NCBI RefSeq assembly: GCF_005518285.1 | Contig: NZ_SJDU01000054.1 | Coordinates: forward strand, 1-9,784 | Direction of reading: 5' to 3' | DNA: 9,784 bases | Source: Brachyspira catarrhinii | GTDB taxonomy: Bacteria; Spirochaetota; Brachyspiria; Brachyspirales; Brachyspiraceae | Part shown: piece by piece, positions 1-5,742 of the stretch | How the letters are laid out: each line of letters begins with the position of its first letter | Numbering within the stretch: position 1 is the stretch's first letter | Translations under genes and position numbers: made by a program | The notes under the pieces: generated by a model | Seen by the model: the letters and a program-made list of their open reading frames with translations, nothing else | What the model was told of the DNA's origin: nothing | Databases searched by the model: none

Positions 1-257
1 AAACTGGAAGTATAGATGCCAAAGATTATTATATAACATATATAGTTCCAGATGATGAATTATATAATTATTATTTAAAAAAAGAAGAAAAACTAAAATA
101 TATAAATAATAAACTACTACATTATTTCTTCTATATAATATCGGATGTATTTTACACAAACATTAGAATATTCTCTATTAATAATATAAATGTTAAGAAT
201 ACTTTAGAATTTAATTTTGTGATTAAAAAAAGAGTACAATATTATGACAAAATTTAA
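1..257 (+). CDS. C-terminal end of an unrecognised protein (5' truncated by window)
   Basis: An open frame enters from the left edge (first full codon at base 3) and runs 84 codons to TAA at 255-257. An uninterrupted frame of this length in such AT-rich DNA, ending across the start of the next gene, supports a real coding end. The other two forward frames hit stops within the first 60 bases. The tail is rich in Tyr, Asn, Ile and Lys, with a charged stretch (KKEEKLK, residues 26-32 of the visible part), a hydrophobic aromatic stretch (LLHYFFYIISDVFY, 38-51) and a basic end (VIKKRVQYYDKI). It overlaps the downstream glycosyltransferase start by 14 bases (244-257), so the two are probably co-translated. 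I do not recognise the family. Its position suggests another polysaccharide-locus protein, but that is only context. Confidence 0.7.
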   Translation, partial: TGSIDAKDYYITYIVPDDELYNYYLKKEEKLKYINNKLLHYFFYIISDVFYTNIRIFSINNINVKNTLEFNFVIKKRVQYYDKI

Positions 258-1917
258 CCCTTTGATATCAATAATAATACCTGTTTATAATGGTCAAAAC
301 TTTATAAAAGATTCTATAAATAGTGCTCTTAACCAAACTTATAAAAATATAGAAATAATAGTAGTTGATGATGGTTCCACAGATAATACTGCCAATATTG
401 TGAAAACTTTTTCAAATAAAGTTGTTTACATATATAAAGATAATGGAGGAGTATCTAGTGCTTTAAATCTCGGTATAAAGAAATCAAATGGAAAATACAT
501 TTCATGGCTTTCTCATGATGATTTATATATTAATACTAAAATAGAAGAACAAATTAATGAATTAAATAAACTTGAAGATAAGAATACTATAATATATTCA
601 GGATATGAGCTTATAGATGAAAATAATAATTTAATAAGTGCAATTGAAATATCTTCAAAAAATGAATATAGATATTTAAATAATGGCCTTTATGCTGCTA
701 TAATGTACTGTTTATATGGATGTACATTATTAATACCAAAAGATATTTTTTATAAAGTATCATTCTTTAATGAAGAACTTAAATATTGCCAAGATTATGA
801 ATTATGGTTAAAAATTTTTAAGGATAAATATAAAATAAGATATATTCCAAAAGTTTTAGCACAGTATAGATTACATCAGCAACAAGACAGTTCAACAAGA
901 AAAACATATATGATATCAGAAGCTGAAGAAATATTTATAAATGCACTTTCTAGTTTTAATAAAAATGATTACAAAAATATTTTTTATAATAAATATAATG
1001 TATTAAGAATTATGAAAAATATACATAAAGACTTTCCAAATTTAATAGCCTACATAAATAAAGAACAGAATATATTATTAGAAAAAAATAAAAAATATAT
1101 CAATGATCATAATAAAATATCTATAGTAATTTATATAGATAATGATTTAAGTAACTTAGAAAATGTCGTTGATTCTGTTTTAAAACAGAACTATATTAAT
1201 ATAGAAATTTTATTTATTACAGATAATAGTTGTATAATAAATCAAATTGATATTTTATTAAAAAATATAAAATACAAAATAATTCCTACAAATGAAAAAG
1301 AAAATATTTTTAATTTTATTGAAGGTGATTTTATACAATTTCTAAGATCAAAAGATATTTTATTAGAAAATAAATTTAATATACAAATGGAAGATTTTAA
1401 AAATAATCCTCATATTAATATTTCATATAGTAAATATTATATAGTGATTAATAATAAAAAGAAATACTTAAATAACAATACATATAAACTTGATAATTTA
1501 AAACAATTTGAAAATATTGTATTTTTATGGAATGAGAAAATTTATATACCGCTATATACTTTATTAATAAAAAAAGAAGCTTTAAGAAATGTAAAAATTA
1601 TTTACAATAACGATTATTTAATTATTGTTGATTTAGCTTATAATAATTATTTTAATTTTATAGATGAATATTTAGCTTGTAGTTTAGATGATAAAGTTTA
1701 TAAAAAAGAATTAGAGTCAATTGATATTAAAAATAAATTAATAGATATAAATTTTGAATCCTCAAAATATAATAAAATTTCAAATAAAATATTCTATATG
1801 TATAATAATTATAGCTATTTAATTATAAAATTATTAAAAATAAAAATAACTATAAAAAGGAGTAATAGTATATTTTATAAAGTACTGTTACATTTTTCTA
1901 ACTGTATTAATAATTAA
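244..1917 (+). CDS. Family 2 glycosyltransferase with a second, degenerate GT2-like domain
   Basis: This 557-residue protein probably transfers a sugar from a nucleotide donor onto a growing surface glycan on the cytoplasmic side of the membrane. Residues 7-225 are a textbook GT-A/GT2 domain: ISIIIPVYNG at 9-18, VDDGSTDNT at 41-49, the metal-binding SHDD at 90-93, QDYELW (acceptor/base motif) at 183-188 and YRLH at 208-211. Residues 291-485 repeat the same plan in degraded form: ISIVIYIDND at 292-301, a VDSVLKQNY helix at 309-317, TDNS at 326-329 where DDGS is expected, and RSKD at 368-371 where the metal-binding acidic pair is expected. The second half is thus probably not catalytic. The C-terminus carries the tag KLLKIKITIKR (529-539), shared with two other proteins here. 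ATG 244 is chosen because the GT2 fold begins directly after it; AAAAAGAG about 9 bases upstream is a weak ribosome site. Donor and acceptor cannot be told from sequence. Confidence 0.93.
   Translation: MTKFNPLISIIIPVYNGQNFIKDSINSALNQTYKNIEIIVVDDGSTDNTANIVKTFSNKVVYIYKDNGGVSSALNLGIKKSNGKYISWLSHDDLYINTKIEEQINELNKLEDKNTIIYSGYELIDENNNLISAIEISSKNEYRYLNNGLYAAIMYCLYGCTLLIPKDIFYKVSFFNEELKYCQDYELWLKIFKDKYKIRYIPKVLAQYRLHQQQDSSTRKTYMISEAEEIFINALSSFNKNDYKNIFYNKYNVLRIMKNIHKDFPNLIAYINKEQNILLEKNKKYINDHNKISIVIYIDNDLSNLENVVDSVLKQNYINIEILFITDNSCIINQIDILLKNIKYKIIPTNEKENIFNFIEGDFIQFLRSKDILLENKFNIQMEDFKNNPHINISYSKYYIVINNKKKYLNNNTYKLDNLKQFENIVFLWNEKIYIPLYTLLIKKEALRNVKIIYNNDYLIIVDLAYNNYFNFIDEYLACSLDDKVYKKELESIDIKNKLIDINFESSKYNKISNKIFYMYNNYSYLIIKLLKIKITIKRSNSIFYKVLLHFSNCINN
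1828..1863 (+). other. Shared basic/hydrophobic tag, copy 1 (C-terminal)
   Basis: These codons encode KLLKIKITIKRS, residues 529-540 of the two-domain GT2 protein, following the hydrophobic YLIIK. The same pattern recurs at the N-terminus of the 4537-5739 protein and at the C-terminus of the 5743-8082 protein, although the proteins belong to different fold classes. Role unknown; membrane or complex docking is a guess. Confidence 0.6.
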
Positions 1918-1945
1918 TAAAAATACTAAAAGGGTTAAATAAAAC

Positions 1946-3067
1946 ATGAAAGTAATGACTATACTTGGTACAAGACCTGAAATAATAAAACTTACCCGGG
2001 TTATAAAAGAATTAGATAAATATACTGAGCATATATTAGTTCATACAGGACAAAATTTTGATTATGAACTTAATGAAGTATTTTTCAATGATTTGGAATT
2101 AAGAAAACCTGATTACTTTCTAAATGTCGCTGATTTAACATTATCAAAAACGATAGGAAATATTATAGCAAATTCAGATGAGGTTATGGAAAAAGAAAAA
2201 CCTGATGCATTACTTTTATATGGTGATACTAACTCATGTCTTTCTATAATACCAGCAAAAAGAAGAAAAATACCCGTGTTTCATATGGAAGCTGGGAACA
2301 GATGTTTTGATGAAAGAGTTCCTGAGGAAATAAATAGAAAAATAGTAGATCATTTGGCAGATATTAATTTAGTAATTACTGAACAGGCTAGACACTATTT
2401 ACAAAGAGAAGGTATAGCCTCTGAAAGAATTATAAAGATTGGTTCTTCTATGAAAGAAATATTTGAAATATATAAAGATAAAATTAATAATTCAAATATA
2501 TTGGATAAATTAACATTAGAGAAAAATAAATATTTTGTAGTTAGTTCGCATAGAGAAGAAGTTGTTGATATAGAATCTAATTTAATATCTTTAATAGAAT
2601 CATTAAATGCATTGTCTGAAAAATATGATTATAAAATAATATTTTCAACTCATCCTAGAACTAGAAGACTTTTAGATAAATTAGGAAACATTAAAGTTCA
2701 CAATAATATTATTTTTTCTAAGCCATTTGGATTTTTTGACTATATAGCATTACAAAAAAATTCTTTCTGTACTCTTTCAGACAGCGGTACTATAACAGAA
2801 GAAAGTTCTATATTGAAATTTCCAGCCGTAACTATAAGAAATGCTCATGAAAGACCTGAAGGCAATGACGAGGGTACATTAATAATGTGCGGATACAAAA
2901 AAGATAGAGTATTAAAAGCCGTTGAAGTTGTTACAGAACAATATAAAAATAACATATATCCAAAAACTGTAGAAGACTATGATGTTGATAACTTATCCAT
3001 GAAAGTAGTTAGGATAATACTTGGTTATACAGAATATGTTAATGAAAACATTTGGAGGAAAATATGA
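1946..3067 (+). CDS. Non-hydrolysing UDP-sugar 2-epimerase, CapG/WbjD/WbvD type
   Basis: This 373-residue protein, the usual length for the family, has the GT-B-like fold of WecB-type epimerases. Motifs in order: GTRPEIIKL (8-16), HTGQNFDYELNEVFF (33-47), GDTNS (93-97), HMEAGNRCFDERVPEE (113-128) then NRKIVDH (130-136), SSHREE (200-205), STHPRTR (234-240), LSDSGTITEE (277-286) and AHERPEG (300-306). The EAGNRCFDERVPEE segment and the PAKRRKIPVFHMEAG context match what I know of CapG/WbjD, which epimerise C2 of a 6-deoxy-L-HexNAc, better than WecB/MnaA, which make UDP-ManNAc. With the reductase and dehydratase further downstream it would perform the last step to UDP-L-QuiNAc (or UDP-L-FucNAc). 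The start follows AAAGGG about 11 bases upstream. The stop TGA overlaps the next ATG as ATGA. Its GC content looks higher than that of the flanking glycosyltransferases, as expected for a conserved enzyme. Confidence 0.93.
   Translation: MKVMTILGTRPEIIKLTRVIKELDKYTEHILVHTGQNFDYELNEVFFNDLELRKPDYFLNVADLTLSKTIGNIIANSDEVMEKEKPDALLLYGDTNSCLSIIPAKRRKIPVFHMEAGNRCFDERVPEEINRKIVDHLADINLVITEQARHYLQREGIASERIIKIGSSMKEIFEIYKDKINNSNILDKLTLEKNKYFVVSSHREEVVDIESNLISLIESLNALSEKYDYKIIFSTHPRTRRLLDKLGNIKVHNNIIFSKPFGFFDYIALQKNSFCTLSDSGTITEESSILKFPAVTIRNAHERPEGNDEGTLIMCGYKKDRVLKAVEVVTEQYKNNIYPKTVEDYDVDNLSMKVVRIILGYTEYVNENIWRKI
3054..3060 (+). promoter_or_regulatory. Strong ribosome binding site deciding the radical SAM start
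   Basis: GGAGGAA, lying in the last codons of the 2-epimerase gene, ends three bases before ATG 3064 (core GGAGG to ATG spacing of 5). It is the best Shine-Dalgarno match in the window. It places the downstream start at 3064, not at the in-frame TTG at 3052, which overlaps the ribosome site itself. Confidence 0.85.
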
Positions 3068-4524
3068 AATGGCAAAATAAAGGGCATGAATTTGATGAAA
3101 TAGGAAACATTTTCAAGCAAAATAAAGATTTATTATTTTTAGGTGATATAGATAAAGCAAACAGAATTAAAAAACATCTAAGTTTTTTAAATGCTAATAT
3201 AGATATAATTGCTAATCCATCTTCTAATGATCTATATAATATTGATTTAATTGGAAAAACTATATTAATTTTTGGTAATTGTCCTTATATAGAAGAATAT
3301 TTAATTTCAAAATTTTTAAGAAAAAATATAAATTATTTTATTATAAATGAGTTAGGTGAACATATTTTAATTAATTATGGAGACGATTTTCTTAATAAAT
3401 ATATATCCATATTTGCTTTATATGCTTATGATAAAGTGTATATGCCAAGTAATAATATAGTTATCACAACTGTATGCAATTTAAATTGTAAATCCTGTCT
3501 TAATTATAATCCCTACAATAAAAAAACAAAACATAGAGATCTTGAAGAATTAAAAAAGGATATAGATATATATTTCAAACATGTAGACAAAGTAGGTCTT
3601 TTACATATAACAGGAGGTGAACCAATTCTATATCCATATTTAATAGAATTAATAAGATACATAAATAATAATTACAGAGATAAAATAAATGATTTTGTTA
3701 TGCCAACAAACAATATAAAAAGTCTCAATAATAATTTATGCAGAACTTTTAAAGAGAGTAATATGATTATTCAAATAGACAATTATTTAGAACAGGTTCC
3801 TCAGCATAAAAATATATTTAATGAAAATATAAAAAAATTAAGAGAATATGATGTTAATGTTGAAATGATTGATGCTGGTATTAAATGGTCTTGGTTTGAA
3901 ACATATCCGCCTGATTATGATTATTCATTATTAAATGAAGAAGAACAAAGAAAGAGATTTGATTATTGTGGATGTATTTATTCTCAAATAAAAAATGAAA
4001 GAATTTATGTTTGTTCATATCATAGCTTTGCAGAAACAGCAGGAATAGTAGGGGAAGATAAAAATGCATATTTTGATTTGTCTGAAGATGTTAATAAAAA
4101 GGAATTAATAGAGTTTAGATTAAAATACAACAATGTAGGTTATGTAGAATTTTGTAAATATTGTAATGGTGCACCTCCATTAAATAATAAAACTTTAGAA
4201 TTTGCAGCAAAACAAGCTAAAGGAATATTAGAATGGGATAAGAGATTCAAGGAAACGGATTATGTTCCTGTAGATATAAAAAAAATTGATAATAAAATTG
4301 AGGTATTAGAGAAATATATTAAATATATTGATGCCCATAATAGACTAAATAACATAGATAAATATATGAATGATAGCTTTGATAATATTAATGCGGCAAT
4401 AAAAGAAAATTTAAAATATATTGATAATACCAATAATAGATTAAATAATTTATTTAATTTTATATCAGGCTTTATACCTACTCGTAAACTAAAAGATAAA
4501 TTTAAAGATGTATTTTACAAATAA
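3064..4524 (+). CDS. Radical SAM protein with Rossmann-like N-terminal domain and SPASM-like cysteines
   Basis: I read this as 486 residues from ATG 3064, which overlaps the epimerase stop as ATGA and has a perfect ribosome site. Residues 1-100 begin MKWQNKGHEFDEIG, an opening I associate with polysaccharide-locus proteins, and continue with alternating strands and helices (LLFLGDID at 23-30, TILIFGNCPY at 66-75) that look like a nucleotide-binding Rossmann-type fold. The radical SAM core starts with CNLNCKSC: C138, C142 and C145 form the CX3CX2C cluster motif. It continues with ITGGEP at 182-187, which contacts the SAM amino group in this family. Further cysteines C302, C304, C317, C364 and C367 (YCGC, YVCSYH, FCKYCNG) resemble a SPASM or twitch auxiliary iron-sulfur site. 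Residues 405-465 are charged and helical, possibly coiled coil. The end (FIPTRKLKDKFKDVF, 470-484) is basic. The substrate is unknown; context suggests a sugar, glycan or attached group. Confidence 0.88.
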   Translation: MKWQNKGHEFDEIGNIFKQNKDLLFLGDIDKANRIKKHLSFLNANIDIIANPSSNDLYNIDLIGKTILIFGNCPYIEEYLISKFLRKNINYFIINELGEHILINYGDDFLNKYISIFALYAYDKVYMPSNNIVITTVCNLNCKSCLNYNPYNKKTKHRDLEELKKDIDIYFKHVDKVGLLHITGGEPILYPYLIELIRYINNNYRDKINDFVMPTNNIKSLNNNLCRTFKESNMIIQIDNYLEQVPQHKNIFNENIKKLREYDVNVEMIDAGIKWSWFETYPPDYDYSLLNEEEQRKRFDYCGCIYSQIKNERIYVCSYHSFAETAGIVGEDKNAYFDLSEDVNKKELIEFRLKYNNVGYVEFCKYCNGAPPLNNKTLEFAAKQAKGILEWDKRFKETDYVPVDIKKIDNKIEVLEKYIKYIDAHNRLNNIDKYMNDSFDNINAAIKENLKYIDNTNNRLNNLFNFISGFIPTRKLKDKFKDVFYK

Positions 4525-4536
4525 AGTGAATAATTT

Positions 4537-5739
4537 ATGAAAATAAATAATTTTTTTAATTTTTCTGAATCTGATTCTGAAATCATTTTTATTTTATTAG
4601 GATTTCGTATAACAATAAAAAAAAATAAAGAAAACATCATTTTATATATTATTAATTTATTTTTGTTCAATAAATTAATAAATAAATTAAAAAAAATTAA
4701 TAATGATAAAACTATATTAATTATTGAAGCTAATTATTATCATGGTGAAACATTAGTAAGTTATGCTAAATATCTTTTAGATATTGGTTATAATATTCAA
4801 TTTATTTTGAATAAAAATTTAGAAAAAGAAAATCCTTTTTGCAGATTTAATAGTAATAATGTATATGTAAATTATATATATATGAGTAAGCCATTTTTAA
4901 AAATGTTTCTAAATAATAACTTTTTATCAAATTATAAATTAATATTTATAAGTACTGATTGGGTTTATATAGATCATGATCCATTCGTAATACATAAAAA
5001 TATACCTCATACTATTAAAAATAAAACAATTATTATTGAACATGATGCTAAAAATTTTGCTAAAGAAAATGAAGAAAATATTATAAAAGAAAATAGACTT
5101 TTTACTTTATTACCAAGAAGTTATAAAGAATATACAACTAAAATGATAAATCCAAATTATTTTGGAGAAATAAAAAAAACAAATAATTTAAATAAAAATA
5201 CTATTGTTTTTATAGCAGTAGGAGTAATACATAAAGGGTATAAAGGACATTATGTTTTGGAAGCTACAATAAAAAAACTTTTAGAATGTAATATTAGAAA
5301 TTTTAGAATAGATATTGTTGGTTATGGTGATTTTGAAATAGATGATTCTATAAAAGATTATATTCGTTTTAAAGGACGTTTAGGATTTGAAGAGTTATAT
5401 TCTTCTATAGAACTATCACAATATTTATTATTTTTACTTGATCCTAATAATGAAGAACATAATAGATATTTAAATGAAAATGTATCCGGTGCTTTACAGT
5501 TAAGTTTAGGATTTTCAATAATACCTTTGATAGATGAAAAATTTTCTGAAACTTTTGGATTAAATAAAAATAATTCTATCATATATAAAAATAATGATTT
5601 GTTTTCTGCTATGGTAAAAGCTATTAATATGAACCAAAATAGTTATATATCATTACAAAATGAACTTACATCATTACAAATGAAATATAGAGAAGAATCT
5701 ATTGACAATATAAAAAATTATTTACAATATTTGGAGTAG
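4537..5739 (+). CDS. Divergent GT-B (GT4-like) glycosyltransferase with N-terminal tag
   Basis: This 400-residue protein looks like a two-Rossmann GT-B glycosyltransferase. Residues 1-50 are an unusual lead: the shared tag LLGFRITIKK (20-29), then a hydrophobic stretch (IILYIINLFLF, 34-44). The N-terminal fold starts at KTILIIEANYYHGETLVSYAK (58-78). The C-terminal donor domain starts at TIVFIAVGVIHKGYKGH (222-238), followed by RIDIVGYGD (257-265), YIRFKGRLGFEELY (275-288) and YLLFLLDP (296-303). The last motif, NVSGALQLSLGFSIIPLID (315-333), aligns with the EX7E region of GT4 enzymes but has Asn and Gln where the two Glu are expected, so catalysis may differ. Twelve bases separate it from the radical SAM stop, with only a weak ribosome site (AAGTGA). 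The gene is among the most A+T-rich in the window. Donor sugar unknown. Confidence 0.8.
   Translation: MKINNFFNFSESDSEIIFILLGFRITIKKNKENIILYIINLFLFNKLINKLKKINNDKTILIIEANYYHGETLVSYAKYLLDIGYNIQFILNKNLEKENPFCRFNSNNVYVNYIYMSKPFLKMFLNNNFLSNYKLIFISTDWVYIDHDPFVIHKNIPHTIKNKTIIIEHDAKNFAKENEENIIKENRLFTLLPRSYKEYTTKMINPNYFGEIKKTNNLNKNTIVFIAVGVIHKGYKGHYVLEATIKKLLECNIRNFRIDIVGYGDFEIDDSIKDYIRFKGRLGFEELYSSIELSQYLLFLLDPNNEEHNRYLNENVSGALQLSLGFSIIPLIDEKFSETFGLNKNNSIIYKNNDLFSAMVKAINMNQNSYISLQNELTSLQMKYREESIDNIKNYLQYLE
4594..4623 (+). other. Shared basic/hydrophobic tag, copy 2 (N-terminal)
   Basis: These codons encode LLGFRITIKK, residues 20-29 of the GT-B protein. The same tag sits at the C-terminus in the other two carriers, so position in the protein is not conserved. 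It is preceded by acidic residues and IIFI, and followed by a hydrophobic run at 34-44. Confidence 0.6.
5733..5736 (+). promoter_or_regulatory. Ribosome binding site inside the preceding stop region
   Basis: GGAG lies in the last sense codons (TTG GAG, Leu-Glu) before TAG, six bases ahead of ATG 5743. The same TTGGAG-stop arrangement serves the dehydratase start at 8915. Confidence 0.7.
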
Positions 5740-5742
5740 TTT

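Noticed and set aside
1918..1945. Possible promoter or terminator in the largest gap (28 bases)
   Set aside because: The gap holds only A/T-rich spacer and the AAAGGG ribosome site; there is no inverted repeat, and AT-rich hexamers resembling -10 boxes occur everywhere in this DNA.
1946..3067. Annotation as WecB/MnaA (UDP-GlcNAc to UDP-ManNAc)
   Set aside because: The family is shared, but EAGNRCFDERVPEE and the neighbouring dehydratase and reductase genes fit the CapG/WbjD/WbvD branch acting on a 6-deoxy-L sugar.
3881..4069. Antisense open frame of 62 codons
   Set aside because: It lies wholly inside the radical SAM gene and shows no ribosome site or recognisable motif; its Phe/His/Leu-rich composition is what the reverse of Lys/Asn/Glu codons gives.
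5358..5582. Antisense open frame of 74 codons
   Set aside because: Shadow of the GT-B glycosyltransferase donor domain, which is conserved on the + strand.
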